This document shows positions 1 to 8,121 of a stretch of 64,000 nucleotides of DNA, piece after piece; positions within the stretch are counted from its first letter, which is position 1; the number at the start of each line of letters is the position of its first letter. The notes under the pieces were generated by a model. That model was not told the origin of the DNA. It made no database searches and saw only the letters and a program-made list of their open reading frames with translations. Source of the DNA: Actinomycetes bacterium (GTDB lineage: Bacteria; Actinomycetota; Acidimicrobiia; Acidimicrobiales; Ilumatobacteraceae). The stretch covers positions 1-64,000 of the forward strand of contig JAKOUY010000029.1 of NCBI GenBank assembly GCA_029782355.1, in the 5' to 3' direction. A program made the translations under genes and the position numbers.

Positions 1-180
1 CTCACGCTGGGGTTGCGCTGGATCGTGGAAGCAACCAACACCTGGTGGTCGAACTACGGCCAACTCCGCCGTTCCACCGACCGCAAGACCAGCCACCGAC
101 ACGCCGCCCTACAACTGGCCACCGTCGTGCTCATCGTCGGACGCCTCATCGACTACCGCAACCGATGGAGCCCCGACTGA
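1..180 (+). CDS. IS5-type transposase, C-terminal fragment (5' end outside window)
   Basis: The reading frame is open from the first base to a TGA at 178-180 and encodes 59 residues. The residues RWIVEATNTWW followed by QLRRSTDRKTSHRHAALQL match the C-terminal part of IS5-family DDE transposases, where the Glu of the RW(V/I)VE motif is the third catalytic acid. It is therefore the 3' end of an insertion sequence whose left part is outside the window. The next gene ends only 20 bp away, so the right terminal repeat should lie around 180-200, but it cannot be identified without the other end. Family assignment is fairly sure; whether the element is intact is unknown. Confidence 0.75.
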   Translation, partial: LTLGLRWIVEATNTWWSNYGQLRRSTDRKTSHRHAALQLATVVLIVGRLIDYRNRWSPD

Positions 181-199
181 ACACCTACCCGCTCAAGTC

Positions 200-1114
200 C
201 TAAATGCCGACCAGCTCGGCCGGATGGTGGAGCTGGGCGGCGATGCGCCGCTGGACGTCGAGGGCGTCACGAGCGGGCACGACCAGTACGACGTGGTCGA
301 GGCCGTGCCACGTGCCGGCGTCGACGGCGAAGGGGACCAGGTCGAGGTCGACCCCGGTCGAGCACACGCACACGGTCTGGCGCCCGTCGATGGCGGCGAG
401 GGCGACGCACGGCGCCGGGTCCTTCACGTTGGGCCGTGGCAGCGGCGGCTCCGCCGGACGAACCGCACTGGCGCCGATCAGAGCAGGGTCGGCCACGATC
501 CGGTGCCGCAGGGCCCGTTCCTGGGCCAGCAGGTTGAGTGGGTGAGGTGCGGCCCCTGGGCGGCGGTGCCGAGCGACGGCGTCGACGACCCCGCACAGGG
601 CCTCGACGGTCGGTAGGTCGCCGTGCAACAGGCCGAAGGCTTCGCGGTCGTGGGCACCCACGCCCACCTCGAGACGGACGGCACCATGTGCCGGATCGTC
701 GACGACCCGGCACACCTCCAGCCCATCGACCTCACCGGCAACCACGCCGTGCTCGATCACTGGCTCGGCGCCGCCGGCGCGGATGGTCTCGATCAACGCC
801 AGGTGGCCGGCCGCCGGCTCCCGATGCATGCCGAGGTCGGCCGGCACCGCCGGCGTCAGCGTTCGCTCGTGTCGCACCGACACGGAGATCGGCAGGCGGA
901 ACCCGAGCGCCCGCCTGGCCAACACGCCGGCGGCTGCCACGTGTTCGACCACGACGTGCAGCTCGCCGACGGCTCGGCGCACGGCATAGGCAATGGCCGC
1001 GCCCAGGCCACGCCCGTCCGGCGTGTCGAGCAGCACCCAGGCCTGTCCCCCGGCCGTCGCCGCGCACAACCCGGAGTCGGTGACGTGCTCGGCGTTCAGG
1101 CCGTGATCGGCCAT
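200..1114 (-). CDS. conserved-looking protein of unknown function downstream of rpmE
   Basis: This frame encodes 304 residues if the ATG at 1114 is used. The frame stays open further upstream, but that part lies antiparallel-frame over rpmE and has no ATG or GTG before it enters rpmE, so I discard it. Codon use is typical of the window. The protein is a soluble Ala/Val/His-rich alpha/beta type with no signal peptide, membrane segment or catalytic motif that I recognise. It lies 67 bp after rpmE on the same strand and could be read from the rpmE promoter. In many actinobacteria prfA occupies this position; this protein does not carry the GGQ motif of a release factor. Function unknown. Confidence 0.6.
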   Translation of the reverse strand: MADHGLNAEHVTDSGLCAATAGGQAWVLLDTPDGRGLGAAIAYAVRRAVGELHVVVEHVAAAGVLARRALGFRLPISVSVRHERTLTPAVPADLGMHREPAAGHLALIETIRAGGAEPVIEHGVVAGEVDGLEVCRVVDDPAHGAVRLEVGVGAHDREAFGLLHGDLPTVEALCGVVDAVARHRRPGAAPHPLNLLAQERALRHRIVADPALIGASAVRPAEPPLPRPNVKDPAPCVALAAIDGRQTVCVCSTGVDLDLVPFAVDAGTWHGLDHVVLVVPARDALDVQRRIAAQLHHPAELVGI

Positions 1115-1181
1115 GAGCGCCCGGAGTCCCAGGCGCAGCAGATGGGAGCGGCGGTCGGTGTTCAGCCGAGCCGGCCCGGGA

Positions 1182-1394
1182 TCACTTCTGCTTGCGGGCG
1201 CCGTAGCGCTTGTTGAAGCGCTCGACCCGGCCACCGGTGTCGACCAGCTTCTGCTTGCCGGTGAAGAACGGGTGGCATTCGTTGCACAGTTCGAGGTGCA
1301 GCTCGCCGGGCTTCGTGGACCGGGTGGTGAACGTGTTGCCACACGAGCACTTCACCTCGATCTCGGTGTACTTCGGGTGGATGTCGGTCTTCAT
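1182..1394 (-). CDS. rpmE: 50S ribosomal protein L31
   Basis: The 70-residue product starts MKTDIHPKY and carries CSCG near residue 16 and CNEC near residue 37, the zinc-binding cysteines of the C+ type of L31, followed by HPFFTGKQK and [10 protein letters not shown]. Length and motifs match the family. It is a structural protein of the large ribosomal subunit; in other bacteria the C+ form also acts as a zinc store and is replaced by a C- paralogue under zinc shortage. It follows rho by 61 bp, and a TACACT box at 1422-1427 suggests its own promoter. A purine-rich stretch about 7-20 nt before the ATG can serve as ribosome binding site. Confidence 0.97.
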   Translation of the reverse strand: MKTDIHPKYTEIEVKCSCGNTFTTRSTKPGELHLELCNECHPFFTGKQKLVDTGGRVERFNKRYGARKQK

Positions 1395-1421
1395 GGCGAT
1401 CTCCGGGAGAAAGGACGGTGC

Positions 1422-1427
1422 AGTGTA
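1422..1427 (-). promoter_or_regulatory. candidate -10 element of rpmE
   Basis: On the minus strand this reads TACACT, 27 nt before the rpmE ATG, within the 61-bp rho-rpmE gap. There is no good -35 hexamer 17 nt upstream. The leader would be about 20 nt and includes a purine-rich ribosome binding site. Prediction by eye only. Confidence 0.4.
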
Positions 1428-1455
1428 GCGGGCCGTTGAGGACGAGCCGCCGGGG

Positions 1456-3384
1456 TCACATCGACGGTTGCTTGGCGATCTCGCTGAGGAACTCGTCGTT
1501 GGTCCGGAAGGTCTTCAGCCGGTCGATGAGCAGCTCCAGGCCAGGCGCGGCGTTGCCATCGGCGGCGAGGCCGCTGAGCACCCGGCGCAGCTTCCAGACC
1601 ATCTGCAACTGCTTGCGATCGAACAGCAGCTCCTCGTGACGGGTGCTGGAGGCGTCGACGTCGATGGCCGGGTAGACCCGCCGCTCGGCCAGGCGCCGGT
1701 CGAGGCGCAGCTCCATGTTGCCGGTGCCCTTGAACTCCTCGAAGATGGCCTCGTCCATCCGGCTGTTGGTCTCCACCAAAGCGGTGGCCAGGATGGTCAG
1801 CGAGCCGCCCTCCTCGACGTTGCGCGCCGCACCGAAGAACTTCTTCGGCGGGTACAGCGCCCCGGCGTCGATGCCGCCGGACAGGATCCGCCCGCTGGCC
1901 GGGGCCGCCAGGTTGTACGCCCGGCTCAGGCGGGTGATGCCGTCGAGGATGACGACCACGTCGTGGCCCTGCTCGACCAGGCGCTTGGCCTTCTCGATGG
2001 CCAGCTCGGCCACGTGGGTGTGCTCGTCGCTCGGGCGGTCGAAGGTGCTGGCGATGACCTCGCCGCGCACCGTCCGGCGGATGTCGGTGACCTCCTCCGG
2101 GCGCTCGTCGATCAGCAGGTAGATCAGCTTGACCTCGGGGTTGTTGCGCTCGATGGAGGTGGCGATGGTCTTCAGCACGGTCGTCTTGCCGGCCTTGGGC
2201 GGGGACACGACCAGGCCGCGCTGACCCTTGCCGATGGGCGAGATCAGGTCGACGATGCGCGCCGTCATGTTGGCCGGGTCCATCGGGTTCTCCAGACGGA
2301 GCTTCTCGTCCGGGAACAGGGCGGTGAGGTCCTCGAAGCGCGGCCGCGACTTGGCCGCCTCGGGCGTGCCACCGTTGACCGTGTGGATCTCCAGCATCGC
2401 CGGGTTCTTCTCGTTGCGCCCGGCCGGGCGGACCAGGCCGGTCACGTGGTCGCCCTTGCGCAGGCCGTACTGGCGGGTCAGCTTGACCGGGATGTAGGCG
2501 TCGTCACGGCTGGGCAGGTAGCCGTTGACCCGCAGGAAGCCGTAGCCCTCGTCCCGCAGGTCGAGGTAGCCGGAGACCTTCACCGGTTCGGTGCTGGCCT
2601 GCTCGCCCTCGCTCGACGGCTGGACGTTGGACGCGCCGGACGAGGAGCCCTGGCCCGGGCCGGGACGGGACTCCCACCGATCCTGGCCCTGCGGGCCGTC
2701 GCCGCGGTTCTTGTTGCGCCGCCGGCGGCGCCGGCGGTTGCGCGGCTCGCCGTCGCCACCGTGGTCGTCGGCCTGGTCGTCGCGGGCGTCGGCGTCGGCG
2801 GAGTCGTCACCGGACTCCTCGCCATCGGCCACGGCCGGACTGGCGGGCGATGTTCCGGTGACGGCCGGTGAGGCGGCCGCCGAGTCGGCCACGGTGTCAC
2901 CGGTGCGGATCAGCTCGATCTCCCAGTCGGCGAGCGGCTCGCCGTCGGGGCCGAGGACCACCTCGGGCTCGGCAGGCGACGCCGGCGCGGCCGCCGCGGA
3001 CGGCGCGGGCGACCCAGACGACAGCGAGCGCTCGACGGTCGTGTCCCGATCCTCGTCGGCGGAGGACTCGGCGGGCCGCGAGGTCCCGTTGACCGAAGCC
3101 GACCTGGTCCCGTTGGTGGGGGCCGCGGCCGGTCCGGCGCCGGTGGTCTCCAGGATCTTGCCGATGATCGTGGCCTTGGTCGACCGGGCCGTGGTCTTGA
3201 TGCCCAATGCCTGGGCGATCGCCATCAGCTGGTCCTTGTCCTTGGACTCCAGCATCGACTGTTCGAGCGCTTCCGCGGCCACCGGCCACCTGCTTTCTGG
3301 GATGGGCGCGGACTCGGCCTCGGGCAACCGCACCGGTTGCGACGGATCGGTGGCCGCACCACCGGGGAAGGTTTGCCAGCTCAT
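1456..3384 (-). CDS. rho: transcription termination factor Rho with long acidic/basic insert
   Basis: This is the RNA helicase/translocase that ends transcription at Rho-dependent sites. From the ATG at 3384 it has 642 residues. Order: Rho N-terminal SAP-like helix region (about 44-80), a long low-complexity insert (about 85-265) first rich in Ala/Pro/Asp/Glu and then basic with seven consecutive Arg near 217-223, the RNA-binding cold-shock fold (about 268-335, [19 protein letters not shown]), then the ATPase domain with Walker A SPPKAGKT (about 394-401) and [17 protein letters not shown]. The insert is typical of actinobacterial Rho and absent from E. coli Rho. The frame extends further upstream, but residues before the ATG look non-coding. 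Upstream is a 244-bp spacer that probably holds its promoter. Confidence 0.96.
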   Translation of the reverse strand: MSWQTFPGGAATDPSQPVRLPEAESAPIPESRWPVAAEALEQSMLESKDKDQLMAIAQALGIKTTARSTKATIIGKILETTGAGPAAAPTNGTRSASVNGTSRPAESSADEDRDTTVERSLSSGSPAPSAAAAPASPAEPEVVLGPDGEPLADWEIELIRTGDTVADSAAASPAVTGTSPASPAVADGEESGDDSADADARDDQADDHGGDGEPRNRRRRRRRNKNRGDGPQGQDRWESRPGPGQGSSSGASNVQPSSEGEQASTEPVKVSGYLDLRDEGYGFLRVNGYLPSRDDAYIPVKLTRQYGLRKGDHVTGLVRPAGRNEKNPAMLEIHTVNGGTPEAAKSRPRFEDLTALFPDEKLRLENPMDPANMTARIVDLISPIGKGQRGLVVSPPKAGKTTVLKTIATSIERNNPEVKLIYLLIDERPEEVTDIRRTVRGEVIASTFDRPSDEHTHVAELAIEKAKRLVEQGHDVVVILDGITRLSRAYNLAAPASGRILSGGIDAGALYPPKKFFGAARNVEEGGSLTILATALVETNSRMDEAIFEEFKGTGNMELRLDRRLAERRVYPAIDVDASSTRHEELLFDRKQLQMVWKLRRVLSGLAADGNAAPGLELLIDRLKTFRTNDEFLSEIAKQPSM

Positions 3385-3628
3385 CTCGCGCGGACCAGTC
3401 GGGCTGGCCGGGAGAGGGCAGACACCCGGAAACCGGGTGAGCCCATCGTAGCGAACATCTGCGCGGCCGCGCAACGCGGTCGGCGCGCCGGTCCGCCGGC
3501 CATCGGCGGGAATGCGCGCCGGGTTGGCCAACGAGCGGTCGCCATCCCGGTCGAGCGTCATCGCCGTCGCCGTCGCCGCGGCCACGGCCTGGGTGGGGGC
3601 TCGACGCCGGCGCGGCGACGCGGAGCGC
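3385..3628. other. thrC-rho spacer; leader/promoter region of rho
   Basis: These 244 bp lie between the end of thrC and the start of rho, both on the minus strand. I find no convincing gene, tRNA or strong hairpin. Frames that cross it have poor codon structure. Rho is autoregulated in several bacteria, so a leader here would be reasonable, but no specific element is visible. In other actinobacteria thrB lies in this position. Confidence 0.4.
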
Positions 3629-4996
3629 TCAGCCGAACGTCGTGCCCACGAACCGCTGCACGGCCGCGAGGTCGTTCGGCAGGCGGATCACCCGCTCGGG
3701 GCGGTCGAACAGATCGGCGAGATGAGCCGGCAGCGGCGGGTGGACCCCCGTCGCCCGCTCCACCGCCTCGGGGAACTTGGCCGGGTGGGCGGTCGCCATG
3801 GTCACGACCGTGCGGTGCAGGTCGCCGTGCAGCTGCTGGGCGGCGCTGATGGCCACGGCGGTGTGCGGATCGATCAGCAGGCCGGTGCGGGCATAGGTCG
3901 ACGCCATGGCCGTCAGGGTGGTGGCGTCGTCGCAGCGCGCCGCCAGGAACGAACCGTCGACGAACCGCCGACGCTGGTCGTCCTCGATGGCCAGGTGCCC
4001 GGTGGCCCGGAACCGCCCCAGCTGCTCGGCGGTCAGACCGCCATCCCGGCCGTTCATCTCGAACAGCAGCCGCTCGAAGTTGGACGACACCTGGATGTCC
4101 ATGCTGGGGCTCAGCGAGGGAACCACCGCAGCGGTGGACATGTCGTTGTCATGGAAGAAGCGGGTCAGGATGTCGTTGGCGTTCGACGCCACGACCAGCC
4201 GCTCGATCGGCGCGCCCAGTTGGCGAGCCACCCAGCCGGCGAAGACGTTGCCGAAGTTGCCGGTGGGCACGTTGACGTCGATCGGCCCGGCCAGCAGATC
4301 GGTGGCGACCACGTAGTACACGACCTGGGCCATCACCCGGGCCCAGTTGATGCTGTTCACCGCGCTGAGCCGCATTCGCTCGCGGAACTCGGCATCGGCG
4401 AACATCGCCTTGACCAGGTCCTGGCAGTCGTCGAAGGTGCCGTCGACGGCCACGACGCGCACGTTCGGGCTGTCGACGGTGGTCATCTGCCGGCGCTGGA
4501 CGTCGCTGGTGCGGCCGTGCGGGTAGAGGATGACGATGTCGACGTTGGCACAGCCCTTGACACCGTCGATCGCCGCCGACCCGGTGTCGCCACTGGTGGC
4601 CCCGACGATGGTCACCCGCTGCTGGCGGGCCGAGAGCACGGCGTCGAACATCCGCCCGACGAGCTGCAGGGCGACGTCCTTGAAGGCGAGCGTCGGCCCG
4701 TGGAACAGCTCCATCAGGAAGTGCTGCGAGTCGAGTTGGGTCAGCGGGACCACGGCCGGGTGGGCGAAGGTGGCGTAGGCCTCGGCGCACAGTCGCTCGA
4801 GATCGGCGAGGTCGTCCCCGACGAACGGGGCCATCACCTGGGCGGCCCGCTCGGCGTAGGTCATGCCCGGGCGGCGCGGCGCCAGCGTCGGCCACTCGGC
4901 GGGCACGTACAGGCCGCCGTCGGTGGCCAGACCGGCCAGCAGGACGTCGGCGAAGCCCAGCTCCGGAGCCCGGCCGCGGGTCGAGACGTAGCGCAC
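3629..4996 (-). CDS. thrC: threonine synthase
   Basis: PLP enzyme converting O-phosphohomoserine to threonine and phosphate. The 455 residues begin with a GTG 2 bp after the hom stop. The start MRYVSTRG and the PLP-lysine motif GPTLAFKDVALQLVG (Lys about 106) are characteristic, as are TSGDTGSAAIDG and the phosphate-binding GNFGNVFAG. Length fits the longer enterobacterial/fungal-type threonine synthase rather than the ~360-residue type of M. tuberculosis. It is translationally linked to hom upstream. The substrate-forming kinase thrB does not follow it, so homoserine phosphorylation must be encoded elsewhere. Confidence 0.95.
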   Translation of the reverse strand: MRYVSTRGRAPELGFADVLLAGLATDGGLYVPAEWPTLAPRRPGMTYAERAAQVMAPFVGDDLADLERLCAEAYATFAHPAVVPLTQLDSQHFLMELFHGPTLAFKDVALQLVGRMFDAVLSARQQRVTIVGATSGDTGSAAIDGVKGCANVDIVILYPHGRTSDVQRRQMTTVDSPNVRVVAVDGTFDDCQDLVKAMFADAEFRERMRLSAVNSINWARVMAQVVYYVVATDLLAGPIDVNVPTGNFGNVFAGWVARQLGAPIERLVVASNANDILTRFFHDNDMSTAAVVPSLSPSMDIQVSSNFERLLFEMNGRDGGLTAEQLGRFRATGHLAIEDDQRRRFVDGSFLAARCDDATTLTAMASTYARTGLLIDPHTAVAISAAQQLHGDLHRTVVTMATAHPAKFPEAVERATGVHPPLPAHLADLFDRPERVIRLPNDLAAVQRFVGTTFG

Positions 4997-4998
4997 GC

Positions 4999-6300
4999 TC
5001 AGGCGCCGATCACCCGCAGCAACCCGCCGACCTGGCGGACCACGTCGAGGTCGCGCAGCTGGCGGACCGTCGCCTGGACGTCGGCCTCCTTGGCCTCGTG
5101 GGTGATGAACACCAGTCGGGCCGCCGGACCGGCGCCCTCCTGCTCGGCGGCACGGATGCTGACACCGTGGCGGGCGAACACTCCCGTGACGGCATGCAGC
5201 ACGCCGGGCTGGTCGACGACCTCCATGCTGAGCAGGTACTCGGCGGTGGTCTCGTCGATCGGGCGGATCCGGGCTCGCTGGAAGGTGCCGAGGCCGGCGC
5301 TGGTGCCGTGGACGAGGTGGTCGGCGGCATCGATCACGTCGCCGAGCACGGCGCTGGCGGTGGGCGCACCCCCGGCCCCGCGCCCGTAGAACATCAGCTG
5401 ACCCACGGCGTCACCCTCGACGAACACCGCGTTGTAGCTGCCGTTGACACTGGCCAGCGGGTGGGCCAGCGGGACCATGGCCGGGTGGACCCGCACCGCC
5501 ACCTCGCCCGTCTCCCGGTCGAGCTCGGCGATGCCGAGCAGCTTGACCACATAGCCCAGCCGCTTGGCCATGGCGATGTCGTGGGCGGTGATCCCGCTGA
5601 TGCCCTCGTGGTAGACGTCGCCGGCGACCACCCGCGAGCCGAAGGCGATGGTGGCCATGATCGCCGCCTTGGCGCCGGCGTCGTAGCCCTCGACGTCCGC
5701 AGTCGGGTCACGCTCGGCGTAGCCCAATGCCTGGGCCTCGCTGAGCGCCGCGCCGTAGTCGGCGCCCTCGGCGGCCATCTTGGTCAGGATGAAGTTCGTG
5801 GTGCCGTTGATGATGCCGAGCACCCGGTGCAGCGGCTCGCCGCGGAGGCTCTCGCGCAGCGCCCGGACCACGGGAATGCCTCCGGCGACGGCGGCCTCGA
5901 ACAGTAGGTCGACGCCATGCTGATCGGCCACCGCGTACAGCTCGGGACCGACGTTGGCCAGCAGCTCCTTGTTCCCGGTGACCACCGGCTTGCCGGCGGT
6001 GAGCGCGGCGGTGATCAGCTCACGGGCCGGCTCGATGCCGCCGATCAGTTCGACCACCAGGTCGACCTCGGGGTCGGTGACCACGGCCGCGGCATCGCGG
6101 GTCAGCACGCCCTCGGGGAGCTCGACCGGACGCTCCCGGCTGAGGTTGCGCACGGCCACCCGGGTGACCTCCAGGTTCAGGCCGGTCCGAGCGGCGATGG
6201 CCGAGCGCTGGTCGGCGATCAGGCGGACGAGGGCGGCACCCACGTTGCCGCAGCCGAGGACGCCGAGGCGGACGGTCGTGGACGGTTCCGGGCTGGACAC
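4999..6300 (-). CDS. hom: homoserine dehydrogenase with ACT domain
   Basis: NAD(P)H-dependent reduction of aspartate semialdehyde to homoserine, the branch point to threonine and methionine. The protein has 433 residues from GTG at 6300, chosen because the Rossmann motif GVLGCGNVG (13-21) then sits at the usual position; residues upstream are out of family. Catalytic-region signatures include GGIEPARELI, NGTTNFILTKM and DPTADVEGYDAGAK. A C-terminal ACT domain (about 345-425, QPGVLHAVTGVFARHGVSI) would mediate threonine feedback. It lies between the PemK-like gene (58 bp upstream) and thrC (2 bp downstream). Confidence 0.96.
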   Translation of the reverse strand: MSSPEPSTTVRLGVLGCGNVGAALVRLIADQRSAIAARTGLNLEVTRVAVRNLSRERPVELPEGVLTRDAAAVVTDPEVDLVVELIGGIEPARELITAALTAGKPVVTGNKELLANVGPELYAVADQHGVDLLFEAAVAGGIPVVRALRESLRGEPLHRVLGIINGTTNFILTKMAAEGADYGAALSEAQALGYAERDPTADVEGYDAGAKAAIMATIAFGSRVVAGDVYHEGISGITAHDIAMAKRLGYVVKLLGIAELDRETGEVAVRVHPAMVPLAHPLASVNGSYNAVFVEGDAVGQLMFYGRGAGGAPTASAVLGDVIDAADHLVHGTSAGLGTFQRARIRPIDETTAEYLLSMEVVDQPGVLHAVTGVFARHGVSIRAAEQEGAGPAARLVFITHEAKEADVQATVRQLRDLDVVRQVGGLLRVIGA

Positions 6301-6358
6301 GGTCGCCCAGGCTACGGGCTCGACCACCGGCGGAGCGAGCGTGTTCCTGCCGCCGCGC

Positions 6359-6850
6359 TCAGCCGGTGCGGCGCGACGCGGCGCGTCGGACACCGGCCAC
6401 GACGTCGTCGAAGTGGGTGCGGTCGAGCACCGCGCCCTCCCGGCGGACCTGGGCGGGGTCGAGGCGCAGCAGGCGCTCGACCTTGGCAAAGCTGGGGCGG
6501 CCGTCGGTGTCCCACGTTCCCGTCCCCACGGCCACCTGGAGCTCGTTGTCGTGACGCTTGCTGGTCAACGGCACACCGAGCAGCTCCGACCCGCTGCGCC
6601 CGATGACCACCACCGGGCGGTCCTTGCCCTGCGTCGGATCCTCCTGATAGGGCACCCAGGTCCAGACCACCTCACCCGGGTCGGGGTCACCGTCCAAGCA
6701 CGGGGCGTACTCGACGGCCAGGCCGGCCGCGGCCGGCTCGGCGGTGGCCGGTGGGCGGTCGGGGTGTGGCGGCGGCACACTCCCCGGCGAGCGTCGCCGG
6801 CTCGAGCCGCGCTGCAGGAGACGCCACAGGCCGCGCAGTCGATCGATCAT
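6359..6850 (-). CDS. PemK/MazF-fold protein, no adjacent antitoxin
   Basis: 163 residues. The N-terminal ~45 are basic and Pro-rich; the C-terminal ~110 match the PemK/MazF (CcdB-like barrel) fold: GEVVWTWVPYQEDPTQGKDRP, VVVIGRSGSELLGVPLTS, and a tail ending in an Arg-rich helix. MazF proteins are mRNA endoribonucleases of type II toxin-antitoxin systems, but single PemK-like genes without antitoxin are common in actinobacteria and may have another role. The ATG overlaps the lysA TGA (ATGA), so it is translated with lysA. No small DNA-binding antitoxin gene is adjacent. Fold assignment is fairly sure; toxin activity is not shown. Confidence 0.8.
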   Translation of the reverse strand: MIDRLRGLWRLLQRGSSRRRSPGSVPPPHPDRPPATAEPAAAGLAVEYAPCLDGDPDPGEVVWTWVPYQEDPTQGKDRPVVVIGRSGSELLGVPLTSKRHDNELQVAVGTGTWDTDGRPSFAKVERLLRLDPAQVRREGAVLDRTHFDDVVAGVRRAASRRTG

Positions 6851-8121
6851 CCGACGTCGCACCCGAGCAGGTCGTCGTAGGTCTCCCGGCGGACCACCGT
6901 GCGGGCCTCGCCGTTGGCCACGAAGACCACCGGTGGCCGGGGGATCTTGTTGTAGTTGCTGCCCATGCTGTGCCCGTAGGCCCCGGTGACCGGGGTGGCC
7001 AGCAGGTCCCCGACCGCCAGGTCGGCCGGCACCGACGCCGAGCGGATCAGCACGTCCCCGCTCTCGCAGTGCTTGCCCACCAGGCGGACCACCTGGTGGC
7101 GGGGGTCGTGCACCGTGGTCGGACGGAATGCCTCGTAGCCGCTGCCGTACAACACCGGGCGGGGGTTGTCGCTCATGCCCCCGTCGACCGAGACGTAGGT
7201 GCGCACGCCGGGGATGTGCTTGATGGTGCCGACGGTGTACACGGTGAGCGCCGCGGCGGCGACGATGGCCCGGCCCGGTTCGACGCTGATCCGGCTGCGG
7301 ACCCCCAACGCCCGGCAGGCATCCAGCAGCACGTTGGCCCACTGGGTGATCGAGGGGGCCTCCTCGCCCTCCACGTAGGCCACGCCCAGCCCGCCGCCCA
7401 GCACCAGTTCGGGCAGATCGAGGGGGATGGCGAAGCCGGCCATCACCTCGGCCGCCTTGGCGAAGTTGGCTGCCTCGAAGACGTTGCTGCCGATGTGGCA
7501 GTGGAGGCCCACCAGCCGGGCGCTGGTCGAGCGACGGATCCGATCGACGGCTCGGCCGGCGTCGCCGTTGGCCAGGTTGAACCCGAACTTGCTGTCGTCC
7601 TGGCCGGTGGCGATGAACTCGTGGGTGTGGGCGTGGACGCCGGGTGTCACCCGGATCAACACGTCCGGCGCCGGCAGGCCGGCAGTGTGCAGGGCGTCGA
7701 GCCGGTCGAGCTCGTCGAAGCTGTCGACGACGAGGTGGCGGGCGCCGGCCTGCACGGCCGCGCGCAGCTCGTCGAGCGACTTGTTGTTGCCGTGGACGGC
7801 CAGCGCCGACCCGGGGACGCCTGCCGCCAGGGCGACGTGCAGCTCGCCCCCGCTGGCGACGTCCAGCATCATCCCCTCGTCGTAGGCCAAGCGAGCCATC
7901 GCCCGGCACAGGAAGGCCTTCGAGGCGTACACCGCCCGCCCCAACCCGAAGGCCTCGACCGCCTGGCGGCACCGGGTGCGCAGATGCTCTTCGTCGTAGA
8001 CGAACAGGGGGGTGCCGAAGCGGCGGGCCAGGTCGGAGACCCGGCACCCACCGATGGTCAGCTCCCCGTCGCCGTCCACCGCCGCCGAGTCGGCCAGCAG
8101 GTGGGCGGGGATCGCCGTCAC
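6847..8121 (-). CDS. lysA: diaminopimelate decarboxylase
   Basis: PLP enzyme of the alanine-racemase fold III group that makes lysine from meso-diaminopimelate. 424 residues from GTG 8121, which overlaps the argS stop by 4 bp (GTGA). The PLP lysine is in VYASKAFLC (Lys 68), with LDVASGGE, the phosphate-binding HCHIGSN, EPGRAI, and the dimer-interface GKHCESGD and GAYGHSMGSNYN motifs. All expected residues appear present. Pairing with argS is the classic actinobacterial arrangement, known in corynebacteria to be co-transcribed and lysine/arginine responsive. Confidence 0.97.
   Translation of the reverse strand: MTAIPAHLLADSAAVDGDGELTIGGCRVSDLARRFGTPLFVYDEEHLRTRCRQAVEAFGLGRAVYASKAFLCRAMARLAYDEGMMLDVASGGELHVALAAGVPGSALAVHGNNKSLDELRAAVQAGARHLVVDSFDELDRLDALHTAGLPAPDVLIRVTPGVHAHTHEFIATGQDDSKFGFNLANGDAGRAVDRIRRSTSARLVGLHCHIGSNVFEAANFAKAAEVMAGFAIPLDLPELVLGGGLGVAYVEGEEAPSITQWANVLLDACRALGVRSRISVEPGRAIVAAAALTVYTVGTIKHIPGVRTYVSVDGGMSDNPRPVLYGSGYEAFRPTTVHDPRHQVVRLVGKHCESGDVLIRSASVPADLAVGDLLATPVTGAYGHSMGSNYNKIPRPPVVFVANGEARTVVRRETYDDLLGCDVG

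Noticed and set aside
200-1114. Unknown gene after rpmE as a degenerate prfA
   Set aside because: No GGQ motif or release-factor domain pattern can be seen in any frame.
1115-1342. N-terminal extension of the minus-strand gene 200-1114 across rpmE
   Set aside because: It reads rpmE in a shifted frame, giving Ser/Pro/Arg-rich sequence, and has no suitable start outside rpmE.
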